NCBI GenBank assembly: GCA_958299035.1
Contig: CATQJL010000326.1
Location: 2,804,232 to 2,868,231 of the forward strand
Reading direction: 5' to 3'
Length of the DNA: 64,000 nucleotides
Origin: Cylicocyclus nassatus
Lineage: Eukaryota > Nematoda > Chromadorea > Rhabditida > Strongylidae
In this document: piece by piece, positions 38,101-47,705 of the stretch
Layout of the letters: every line of letters starts with the position of its first letter
How positions within the stretch are numbered: position 1 is the first letter of the stretch
Made by a program: the position numbers and the translations under genes
The notes under the pieces: generated by a model
The model's input: only the letters and a program-made list of their open reading frames with translations
Database searches by the model: none
What the model was told of the DNA's origin: nothing

Positions 38101-38165
38101 CGTCAAACTTTTGGACATGCTGCCTTGAATTATATAGCTTGTCGTGTAAATGCTCATCGTTTCAG

Positions 38166-41100
38166 AGTCAACCCCCATGGTTGGCCCGACCATTGTATGG
38201 TCTAGCAGCACCGATAATTATCCTCATTACGCTCATCACAAACTCATTCATAGTTGTGGTATTGTCAAATAAAAATCTACGAACGCCAACGAACTATATC
38301 CTGCTTTCAATGGCAATAACGGAGCTTATGACTGGTAAATTGTCTTCGCGTATTCTTTCTTTTTCCTTCTTTAAAGCGCAGTAATTTGAAGGTTTATCTT
38401 CGTGTCCATGGTTTCTGTATTACTATACATTCGGCGGTCTTTATCACGATCAACAGTATGGCTTGCCGGATTTCTGGTGCAAGACTCATCCTTACCTTGC
38501 TGTGCACTTCCCCACTATGTAGGTTCATACCGCAAAATTTCGTATGATAAATTTTACATTTCAGATTTCACACTGCAGCCATATGGTTGACGGTATATTT
38601 AGCTATTCAGCGATATATTTACGTCTGCCTTCCATCACTAGTTGTCAAGTTTGTTGATTTTGACCTCTTTACAAATTCTTTTACAAATAATTCTTCTAGA
38701 TTTTGCACCCCAGAGAAGACCAAACATATCATCATCTACATATGCATTTGCGCTTTCGTTAGGTAAGACAGAGAAAAGATTTTTTTAGAGCCTTTTTGAA
38801 ATTGAACTAGCCATTTTCAGCGAATTGCCGGTAATGTTCACCGGGTACAGTGTGAGTCTTCAGACGTCGAATACGACGCGAAGTTGTTTCCACAAAAGCG
38901 TGGATATAATCGATTCGGTGAGATGTTGCTTTTTTAACTCCATAGTTCAGATGGGGAAATGTTGGAAACTGCCAAAAGCCCTTATGCTGCTTAGATATTT
39001 CCTATTTTTTTCGCCTAGCGTGCACTCCATTTTGACTTTTCAGAAGCAGCATCCACTCAAAATCTAGGCTTCCATATTTTTGTTATTCTGGGGGCCCTTC
39101 CCTGATTACAGTCATGAAGTGCAGTATGTGCGAAGCCGCCAAAAACCTAATTTCCGAGAATCTTGCTTTGAAGTCGTGGGCGGTTTTCGGTCTTTGGATG
39201 GGCGGAGCTTGATAGGGTGGGCGTGGCTTGATAGACTTTCGCGGGCTCTAGGTCCATTTTCCCCATTCGGAAGCCACATTGGAGGATCAAGTCAATGCAA
39301 ATATCCTTTTCCCGGTCTTGTTCTTAGACTAAGTATTAGTTGGAATAACACAGATTTTGCCTGGACGCTGCCTTCAAACACCCTCAGCTGACTTAATGCG
39401 TTCTAACTTCCAGGTAATAGGCGTCGACTCATGGAAAGCGATGATGTTGTGCCTTCGAGCCATATTTGTTCATATACTGCCATGTGTTCTGCTTATTATT
39501 TTTACTACATGTTTATTCAAGACCGTAAACGAAGCAGATCGAAAGCGTAGCATACATCAGATCCCATGTCGTAAAACGGTTAGTTATTTTATACCAATCA
39601 AATGCAATTAAGATTTTGATAGAGCTCCGAGCAGCCTTTTGAATGATTTTAAGGCTCCATGCGCAGACTAGCTTGTTTATTCGATCCTAACCACAGGAAA
39701 ATTTCAATTTTTGCGCCGAAATGTCTGCGCGTCAAATATACGCTCCCTCTAGCTTACCCTGCGCTAAAAATTCGGGTTGGCGTTTTAGCAAACACCTGAC
39801 TTATGAATTTATAACACAGTAGTGGGCTGAGCTTTAGTTGTTTTGCAAGTAATATCCGCTATCACTTTTCTCCTCTCTATTCGCTGAAATTTTGCCAAAG
39901 AACCAATTATGGACTTGCCAATAGTATAGAAGTGTTGAACTGAGTGACTGAGCAGCTCAGTCTTTTCTACTATGATGTGTTATATGACATGCATACGAAA
40001 TGTGAGAATAGTGTTTAGTGTCTGGCCAAAAATGCAATTACGAATTGGCAAGATTTTGTAAATTTATAAAGTTGTTTTTGACATATTCCAAAAAGGAGGT
40101 CAGAAATAATTCAGCATAGATAAATGCACGACAGATAAGGTGTTTGTATTAGGTTGATGCATAATTCTTGCACCAAGAAATACAAAAAAATTATTTAAAA
40201 AATGCCTAAACAAACTAGTCAACTTACATGTTCTGCTCTATGTTATGCATATCAAAAATAGTATTTTACAGTACATTTTAGAAAATCAATTTGAAACAAA
40301 ATCGATAAGTCATTTCAAAAAAATCGAAATTCGTAAATATTCGCAAAGACATCCTATCACTACCAACTTCTCTTAGTTGAAAAGAGCATGCCATAAAACT
40401 TAGACCAAAAATAAATTTAAAATCTAGTAGACGTCTTAGCAATTTTAGTGACTAAAAATCGCAAAATCACTTTTTGGGTATTTCTCTTATTCACCCTGTA
40501 TCGTTGCCATATGCCCTCAAGGACTTTTGGCTCGAGCACCATCAGGAAGCGCAAGATTTGCTCTCTCTACTTTGTATCGAACCAGAAGATTTCATCGCAG
40601 CTGGATGAAGTAACAGAATTTTAAAAATTTTGGTGCATAAGAATTATGCATCAACTTAATATGTTCCTGTTTGAACCTCCCTACGCATTTTTCTGGAATT
40701 CGCGTTTTTCAAATAGACTTACTATTGTTGTAAAGATGAGAATTAAAAATTAGAGCACCAGTACGATTGTACTCTCGTAGAAAATCTACTCTTCTTCTCA
40801 ATACAAGAACTTTTTCTGATTATCTTGCAAAATGAAAACTTCTTTAAAAAAGTTTGGTTTCAGCAATCCACATCCGGGTGTTTGTCTTCAAATCGACTTA
40901 TGCATGCCACTACGAGAATGTTGCTCGTCGTCATCGCCATTTTTCTGCTAATTGAAATTCCTGTAGCATTGATTTTTATCATGCACTTGTTAGTTGTATT
41001 TTATCAGTTGCTCGATATGAGCGACTACAAAACTGTTAATAATCTGCTTATAATAAGGTGAGAGCTTATAACTTATTTAACAAGTATTCATTAGAATAGC

Positions 41101-41698
41101 CTTATTTTAGGAATTTTTTGATCATACTAACCTATCCGCTCAATTTTGCTATCTATTTCGGGATGAGCTCGTCGTTTAAACTGCAGGTTCGCTTACATTG
41201 TTGCCAAAGGCTTTTGTTCTCGATCAACCGGTCAAATGATTTTTTTTGCAGTTTCGGCAGTTGTTCTCGCGACAAGTCCTATATATCACATCTCCAGCAG
41301 ATGGTGCTGGATGGCGTCCACGCTTTTCTGTACAGCTTATAGATATTCATAAATTACGCAGACCAAGTCGATTGATGCGCAAAGTAACTCAGGTAGCTAC
41401 AATGTAAAATTAGGGCACGATTTCCGGACGAAGGCGGACATCCACATAACCTGAATGCATGCGAGCGCGGCGCGTGATTGGCTATCGGCTTGCGGTTGCA
41501 CCCCTCGTTTCGGCAGTGGAAGGGGTTCGACCGCCGCTTTCGCATCTGCTCCGCAACAACACCATCCGCCTTAGTCCGGAAGTAGACCCATTCGCGATTG
41601 CAAGACATAATAACGTGATGTTCTTTCAGGGTTATGGTCAGAAACGGATGTCGGCAACTGCACTGGATGCCGCTGCGATGACTGACGAGTATTTGTAA
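38166..41698 (+). CDS. sprr: Sex peptide / myoinhibitory peptide receptor-family GPCR (5' incomplete)
   Basis: Ten exons join in phase: 38166-38334, 38392-38518, 38565-38648, 38700-38762, 38821-38917, 39414-39578, 40864-41057, 41111-41186, 41252-41392 and 41630-41698 (TAA), giving 394 residues. Seven hydrophobic segments are visible. Landmarks: RPLYG before TM1; LRTPTNYILLSMAI in loop 1/TM2; conserved Cys (DFWCK) before TM3; AIQRYIYVCLP at the end of TM3, with QRY in place of DRY as in Drosophila SPR; GVDSWKAM before TM5; FVHILPCVLLII in TM5; TTRMLLVVIAIFLLIEIPVA in TM6; YPLNFAIYFGMS in TM7, replacing NPxxY. The family binds myoinhibitory-type peptides and signals through G proteins at the plasma membrane; ligand here is inferred. 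The N-terminal extracellular exon and start codon are not found. Introns 5, 6 and 9 hold repeat elements. A possible poly(A) signal, AATAAA, is near 42244. Related DMSR receptors are the main alternative. Confidence 0.9.
39043..39375 (+). mobile_element. AAGGCAGCGTCCA-family element in receptor intron 5
   Basis: Left AAGCAGCATCCACTCAAAAT and right ATTTTGCCTGGACGCTGCCT are complementary termini of about 20 bp. The interior (TGATTACAGTCATGAAGTGC, GTCGTGGGCGGTTTTCGG, GGGCGGAGCTTGATAG) is homologous to 42757-43096 read on the opposite strand. It lies between receptor exons 5 and 6, ending 38 bp before exon 6. Confidence 0.75.
40149..40659. mobile_element. Mariner-like MITE in receptor intron 6
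   Basis: Left TTAGGTTGATGCATAATTCT, right AGAATTATGCATCAACTTAA, TA on both flanks (40147-40148, 40660-40661). Length 511 bp, terminal repeats of about 30 bp, no transposase. Located between receptor exons 6 and 7. Confidence 0.85.
41419..41585. repeat. GC-rich fold-back in receptor intron 9
   Basis: ATTTCCGGACGAAGGCGGAC at about 41420 pairs with CATCCGCCTTAGTCCGGAAG at about 41563-41583. The interior is GC-rich (GAGCGCGGCGCGTGATTGGC). It occupies most of the 237 bp intron before the last receptor exon. Confidence 0.65.
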
Positions 41699-41833
41699 AA
41701 TTGTAATATATTATAGACATATAAACATATATACTTTGCCATATCTGCAGTCTATGTCATTATCAACTCCCTTTTCCATCGGTGCAATCGCACGCAAGAG
41801 CTCCACGCCATTCGCGCGCGGCTTTGGCCTCGG

Positions 41834-42040
41834 GCATACTTCAGGCGATTTCAGTCGCCACGCGATCTGGCAAAGTGCCAGATATCTTCAAATCCAATAC
41901 TGGCAGATCCCCTGGATAGCTTGTGTAAGTTTTGCAGATTGATAAACGCCCTATCTTCCGCACATTCATTGTACGCACAATGAGTTATGAACAGGTGTTG
42001 CCAAATCGCTTTGCGACTGAAATCGCGTGAAGTACGCCCG
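41834..42040. repeat. GC-rich fold-back just downstream of the receptor gene
   Basis: GGGCATACTTCAGGCGATTT with CAGTCGCCACGCGATCTGGC pairs with CCAAATCGCTTTGCGACTGA and AATCGCGTGAAGTACGCCCG. A small inner hairpin, ATCTGGCAAAGTGCCAGAT, is embedded in the left arm. It lies about 135 bp past the receptor stop codon and so may fall in the 3' untranslated region. Confidence 0.65.
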
Positions 42041-42756
42041 GGCGTGCATTCACGGACCGCATTGATTCGAGCTCATGCTAGAACACGCAAGATCCTCGCG
42101 TTGCGGGTGCGTAGTTTCTACGCAAAAGGGATTACGTATTGACACAGACTGTTCATTGAAAAAATGATCTCACTATGTTACGGTGTACATTGTTTTTTTT
42201 ACCTCCAGTTGTATTTGATGAGTACTGCATGTTGCAGCTTGCAATAAATCATTGAACTTTTATGTAATCTTTTTTGTGGGGAAATGATCTTGGGATACCA
42301 TTCCTATTCTATTTTACGGATACCATATACTTGTCTCTCTGTTTATGATTTTTATTACAAAGCTGAAAAATGTACGGTAGTGTCATACAGGATATAGCAT
42401 TTGTGTCACACCAACTTTGTTCGAATATGCTGATAGTACTGCCACCGCAGTTTATAGTTTTTTATATTGGAAGAGCAATGGATTTTTCGTACAAGAAAAT
42501 TGCGAGAAGTTATGAAATGAAAGACCTTCAATCATAGCAAAGCAAATCATAATAATGAGTGAACGTTGAAGTCCTTTATGAGGTTTTCACATCAATTTCA
42601 GAAGAAAAATCAACTCGGTTGTTGCAAACTTATTGTTAGGGCTCTGCGTGATCGCGAAGGTCGTTGAATTTCGTCAGTGGCTCATGTAATCAGCGTTCTC
42701 ACGTCTTCTTTTCTTCTTCCAAAGGCTTTTCAATGAGATGTTAAAGTTCATACCAT

Positions 42757-43096
42757 AAAGGCAGTGTTCAGGCTAAATCTAACCCCTCCAATTAGTGCCG
42801 ATCTTGAATGTAGACCCCAGGAGAGGAGCATCTGCGTAGGTCCTGTCCTTTAGTGTTGTCTCTCTGAATGGAGATAATGAGCCTGGAACAGCCAAAGTGC
42901 TATCAAGCCCCGCCCACATCCCATCAAATTCCGCCCACCCATGTAGAAAGCCGTCCACGCCCTCAAGACAAAGTCCCCAGGAATCGGGTTTTTGGGGTTT
43001 TGGACGATTTGAACTTCATAACTGTAATCAGGGCCACGCAGAGGCCCCAGAATGGCGAAAACATGGAAGTCGAAATTTTGGGTGGACGCTGCCTTT
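42757..43096 (-). mobile_element. AAGGCAGCGTCCA-family element (copy 2, inverted)
   Basis: Left AAAGGCAGTGTTCAGGCTAA, right GGTGGACGCTGCCTTT. On the complementary strand the interior reads CCCTGATTACAGTTATGAAG and GGGCGTGGACGGCTTTC, matching the copy at 39043 in order and spacing. The 97-codon minus and 76-codon plus frames across it are repeat-derived. Confidence 0.75.
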
Positions 43097-43409
43097 GAGC
43101 GATTTTCAAAAGCACGGGTTAACTTGAGGGTTTGTGGCATCATGCTTGTGCAATGGTCGCAAACTCACCGACCTTCGCGGTCATGCAGAGCCTCTGAAAG
43201 GTTTGACGGGCTAAATATAGAGTGTCGCAAGCAAGTCCGTACTGAAAGCCTTTGAGTGTGCACGTATTAAATGAGTTTGCTTATATTTCTTCAACATAGA
43301 CATAACTGTGAGAAAAGATGTGCCTGTTGATGGAATGGAATGGGCAGATTCTTGTTCGTGTGGCTGTAATAGTTTTTTTGCCAAAACAAGCAACGGAAAA
43401 TATTGTTAA

Positions 43410-43978
43410 CTAGCTAGCTTACCCGGCTCCGCTCGGCCCTGTCAGAACACTGCAATAAAGGTCCCATCCCTATCCCTGTACAGCCTTTCCCTATGTCCAC
43501 TTCTACACTTTATTTCGCGTTCCCTGTGTTGTTTTCGCAATCAGCATGCCCACCTACCCCCCTGTGCCAATTCCCAGCCCTTCAGCTCAAATTTCAAAAA
43601 AATCGATAAAATCGATAAAAGTAATAGGTAATACCATTCTAATCAGCATGCTCGATACCCCCCCCCCTGTGCCCTGTAGCTCAAACTTTGCAAAAAATCG
43701 ATAAATTCGATAAAAGTAATCGATAATTCTGAAAACTAATATTGTATTCGGAATTGCCATGCTCACTTACCCCGTGTGCCAACTCCCAGCCCCGTAGCTG
43801 AAGCCTGCAAAAAATCGATATCGATCGATAACGAAAAGTAGCCTATGACACACTCCCTGTCCCGGAGTATATGCGTGCCGAGTTTGGTCCAAGTCGGCTC
43901 AGAAATAAGTCTATTCCACACATAAGGACGCACATCATACATACATACATACACACATTCAGCTTCATATATAAGATT
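43410..43978 (+). mobile_element. Retroposon-like tail (SINE or RTE-type 3' region)
   Basis: It starts near CTAGCTTACCCGGCTCCGCT and contains three similar roughly 130 bp sections, each with a CAGCATGCCCACCTACCCC- or ATCGATAAAA-type motif. It ends with GCCGAGTTTGGTCCAAGTCG, then CATACATACATACACACA and ATATATAAGATTATT. A C-rich body followed by CA/TA-rich microsatellite and an AAGAT tail is characteristic of 3' ends of RTE-type LINEs and their SINEs. No reverse transcriptase is present. The assignment is from general knowledge of such tails. Confidence 0.45.
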
Positions 43979-44418
43979 ATTACATCTTAAAGTCTATTTG
44001 AACAATCAAAAATTAGTGTGAGCGTGTAAAAATAACTACTAATTTTTAAAGGTAGGAAAAGATGCACGTTAGGAACTAACGTATGAGCAGAGAACTATCT
44101 AAAGTACCGAAAATGGTGTGACGACGAAACTTTCGCTGAACTCTGTCGCCGTTCTTTTGTCCAACATAACGAACGACTGTCACGTGGGTCCACTTCTTAT
44201 CAGTTGATGTTTGTTTGCTCTTTTTGTCCACCACATCAATTTGAGTTGTTGCTTTTCCAACTTTTTTTAGTCGTCTCAGTTATCGGTGCTTGTGAATTCT
44301 TTTTTGTCGAGAAGTATATAACCATATCAACACGAAAATTTCTTAATGACTGTTTAGATTGTTTTCGTCAGCTAATTCTTCTTCAGACGTACGAAACAAG
44401 GCAGAATTATGACACTTT

Positions 44419-44583
44419 GATTCAACTGGATCGGCGGCTGGAAGGTGGGGCTTCGTGGCCTAATTAAGGCTAGGGAATGATCAGAGAGCACGAGCGCGAG
44501 AGAGACGCTGACTGCGTCGCGGGCGCGAGCGGCTTCAATTAGGTCACAAAGCTCCGCCTTCCAGCCGCCAATCCATTTGAATT
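44419..44583. mobile_element. 160 bp GC-rich fold-back element (copy 1)
   Basis: Left GATTCAACTGGATCGGCGGC, right CCAGCCGCCAATCCATTTGA. The interior is palindromic around a run of CGAGCGCGAGAGAGACGC. The same element occurs in the opposite orientation at 51199-51356, where TTCAACTGGC starts it and GCCAAGCCAGCTGAA ends it. Shared internal blocks are CTAATTAAGGCTAGG / CCTAGCCTTAATTAG and GATCAGAGAGCAC / GTGCTCTCTGATC. Confidence 0.8.
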
Positions 44584-44747
44584 AAAGGTTACAATTATGG
44601 TTGATTTACGAACCCTAAACCTGTGAGCTGTAAACAACCTTAAGAACCTTAGAGTCTGCCCGAAATTTCCTACTCCGCAAATCTGGTCAAAGACATTCTG
44701 ATCCAAGCTTAGTAAACAAAATACATAATAACACACATATTTGCCAG

Positions 44748-44812
44748 GAAATCGTTTTGGAAGCCTGGGAAGAGTATCATGGAATACATAAACCTATAGC
44801 GGATGATGTTAT
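44748..44812 (+). CDS. Isolated exon candidate
   Basis: TTTGCCAG acceptor, then 21 open codons (EIVLEAWEEYHGIHKPIADD...) and a C|GTAAAT donor. It could continue in phase to a weak acceptor near 44957 (...TNMRRREDRSLEFHENKQ...). Both stretches read like protein, but the model rests on one weak acceptor. Confidence 0.2.
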
Positions 44813-45979
44813 CCGTAAATAGCTCCATTTAATCAAAATGAGCTCTTTGGTAAATTATCACTATCTGTAAGTGATTGTGAACTTTGTATCGTACTTCTAT
44901 GTGCGCTTATCTAATGAACCTTCTCCTTTCTTCTTTTTTTTCTGTAAATTTGTCTGAAGAAGCACGCACGAATATGCGACGTAGAGAAGACAGATCTTTA
45001 GAATTTCACGAAAACAAACAAAAACATATTGAGAAATTGTATGTGAGCGTTCTCACGTCCGTCCGCACTTGTGCTATCCATTAAATTTAATTGTGAAGGG
45101 TGAGGGACATCTAATTTTCTAAAAATTCTCACGTTTGCGTGACAAAACCGTGAAACTGGTTCTTGCACGCGGTTCTACTTTTTCAAATGCGCCCTATTTC
45201 TGTCCGCCCCATTTTCTAAATAGGTTCCAGTTGTTATCTTCGCAGTCACCTGGAGACATCACACACCTTTAAAAATTTTGAATTTTCGTTTTATGCTCTT
45301 TTGTACGCTTAGCCTATACTTGGGACTATATGTAGTGTTTTTGCGTTAAAGACACTGTTTGCGCATAAATAGTTGCTTTGTACGCTCTAAGGCCGTTTTG
45401 TGCGCAAGTTGCAAGGCTATAGGCTTTCGCGCAATTGTCTTCAGTGCAGAGGTATATTATATAGAGTATAAGATCTATCATACGTGGGTAAACCTCAAAT
45501 ACGATAGACCAGATATTCTACCATCATGAAAATTGAAGAAACTTGATGTAACCCTATATCTGCAGATTTTTGAATACCAACCTACTGATCTTCCTAAGCG
45601 ATCATTTAATGAATTTCGTGTAAGGTACTAGGTTAAGTCAGCTAGTAACTTGTTCTTCCATCTCCATCACCCTCATTTGGCGGACCTTCAGATGACGCTC
45701 CTGATTTGAAGGTCGAATGTAGTGTGCGCCAATGTAGTGCTTCTGCACAAACGACAGTATTTGCGCGGAAAAATGTCATTATAGATACCTACCTACAATG
45801 CTGCCTGCCTGCTTACGATCTGCGCGTAGAATTTTCATAGAGCGCACATTGTCTTTGCACATTGTCTTACGCGCAAATGCTGTCATTGACGCAAGAACAT
45901 GCGTCCAGTCTGCTAGCCTATAGACTCTCGTTTGACCACTTTTACCGAATGTAAAGGATAAAGGATTCGGGGTTTTTAA

Positions 45980-46185
45980 TAACCCCTGAGGGCATGCGCC
46001 GAACTCACTCTACTTCGTAATTGAAGAGGCTATCAAATGCGTGCGTGCGAGGGCCAGCCGATCACCAAGTCAAGCTTCTATCCTCCCAGGTTATTCTGGT
46101 ACCAAACCTGCCGCGGAGGGTAGAGGGCTTGGTTGGCCCAGGGGCGGGACCGAACCTGGACCCCCCCCCTTTGGCCGAATATTCT
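45980..46185 (-). repeat. SINE-like GC-rich repeat
   Basis: About 200 bp of GC-rich sequence contains CCTCCCAGGTTATTCTGGTA and GGGACCGAACCTGGACC. On the minus strand the latter reads GGTTCGGTCCC (46156-46146), close to a tRNA-type B box. A 9-C run follows. It resembles tRNA-derived retroposons in general layout. No A box or poly(A) tail was confirmed. Confidence 0.35.
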
Positions 46186-46251
46186 TGTAAATAATCTAAG
46201 ATCGGATTCACTTGAAGTTTTTCTTATATTCGCTTCAAGTCATTTACTTAC

Positions 46252-46462
46252 ATAAGTAGCTACATCGAGGACGATGCTGTCCTGCATTGAGCTGACGTCT
46301 TGATCTCTAACACCAAAAGAACCCTTTCTTTCGAAATTTGTTCCTAATCTATGAATTATGAACCTTGACCCGTCTACAACAACACATGCTGGATCTAAAA
46401 TCAGAACAGAAATCATGACGTGGTTGACAGCATGAAAAAACAAGAAATCGTCATTTTCACAA
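46252..46462 (-). CDS. Minus-strand internal exon, family unrecognised
   Basis: A 211 bp stretch is bounded by a TTTTTTATCAG acceptor (46465-46463) and a consensus GTAAGT donor (46251). It is open throughout in one frame: ...ENDDFLFFHAVNHVMISV..., then ...DPACVVVDGSRFIIHRLG... and ...SSMQDSIVLDVATY. A second acceptor, CTGATTTTAG, inside it (about 46403) would give a shorter version in the same frame. Both ends and the composition support a genuine exon of a gene on the strand opposite to the TCAIM and receptor genes. I could not connect neighbouring exons or name a family. Confidence 0.45.
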
Positions 46463-46983
46463 CTGATAAAAAAATAATTGTCTCGAATGATTCAATTTCC
46501 GTCAGTTCGCATCTATTTGCTCATCGATTTTTATTTACCTATTTTTTATTGGGCAGTAAGTGAGCGGACTGCGGAATAATGCGGGACAATGCGCAGTTTT
46601 GCCTCATGTTTCTCATAAAAACTTCATCGGCTTAAAAAGAACAAGTTGATTCAGCAATGTTTCACCACAATTAATCATCACAAATTGTACATACGTTAGT
46701 TTGCAGTGTTTCTCCGTATCTACCATTCATTCATTCTCTGAGTAAGAGACGCGAGACCGCACTGCATACATTGTCTAAACAAGCTTAATCGTGTACTTAG
46801 CAGGTTTATATTCGTTTTTTTTTATATTCGTCATTTATCTTGTCCAGGTTTATTCGCTCATTGGAAACAGGGCAGAACAAACTCAAACATGTTAAGACAA
46901 TGTCCGCAATGCGGACGCGGTCACGCGTCTGCTAATCATAGAATAGATGATACTTCGCGACTGAGCACAAACGGTTCGAAACA

Positions 46984-47166
46984 ATGATTGAATCCACCCT
47001 CAAGGCGCCCTATGGTGCACTTGCAGACTCATTGTTTGGGACGCTGCTCAGTGCCATTTACGAACCAAAGCAAAACATTATATCCCCGCTGCAACTAGCA
47101 CTTTTTTGCGCTCGTGATATTCTCGTCTATGCCCAACAGATAAGGGAGTATTTGCATAGTGCTTGA
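46984..47166 (+). CDS. Small intact open frame, uncertain
   Basis: ATG at 46984 opens 60 codons ending in TGA. The translation is balanced (...LKAPYGALADSLFGTLLSA...). It lies about 540 bp upstream of the TCAIM start. There is no splice support and no recognised family; it could be a chance frame. Confidence 0.15.
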   Translation: MIESTLKAPYGALADSLFGTLLSAIYEPKQNIISPLQLALFCARDILVYAQQIREYLHSA

Positions 47167-47697
47167 GAAGTGTCGGGGAAATGACCTGATTTCTGAAAAT
47201 TCACTTACCTGGGGTTACTCGCAACGCCGGATCCGAAAATTTATATTAAAAGCGTTAGGTTCTCAGCTTTCCGATCGCATTTTCTGATTGTGGTCAAACA
47301 TTATGGCCTCGCACTTGTGCAATGGCGTGTCCGAGAGTGGCCTTTCGCATGACACGGAAATCCCAAAGCCACATCTTGTCCGGATACTGCCTTAAAGCCT
47401 TTCTTTAAGCTCCCCCCCCCCCTCTTCTCACTAATACTAAACAATGTGGAAACGACACAACTGACGCTACATCAACTGTACACAGATGTCATTTGCGTGA
47501 CACCAAAGCACTGACCGCGACTGCACTTGCACTGACGACGTGCCCCTTTTCCCACCTTTATCAGCAACGTATCTATAATCTCTTTACGCGTAGCTGGATT
47601 GATGTGTTTACTGTTGTCTAGAATTACCCTCCTTGTAGTGCGATCTGTTCAATGAGCAGCTATCCAATCCTCCTATTTGCCTCGACATCAGCTTAAA

Positions 47698-47705
47698 ACT
47701 TGCAG
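47698..47705 (+). promoter_or_regulatory. Splice or trans-splice acceptor abutting the TCAIM start codon
   Basis: ACTTGCAG is immediately followed by ATG. In nematodes, spliced leaders are often added directly upstream of the start. No in-frame upstream coding was found, so a leader-only 5' end is a reasonable reading. A short upstream exon encoding the mitochondrial targeting sequence is the alternative. Confidence 0.5.

Noticed and set aside
46146..46156. tRNA gene suggested by a B-box-like GGTTCGGTCCC on the minus strand
   Set aside because: No A box, no cloverleaf, and the flanks are repeat-like; at most a SINE remnant.
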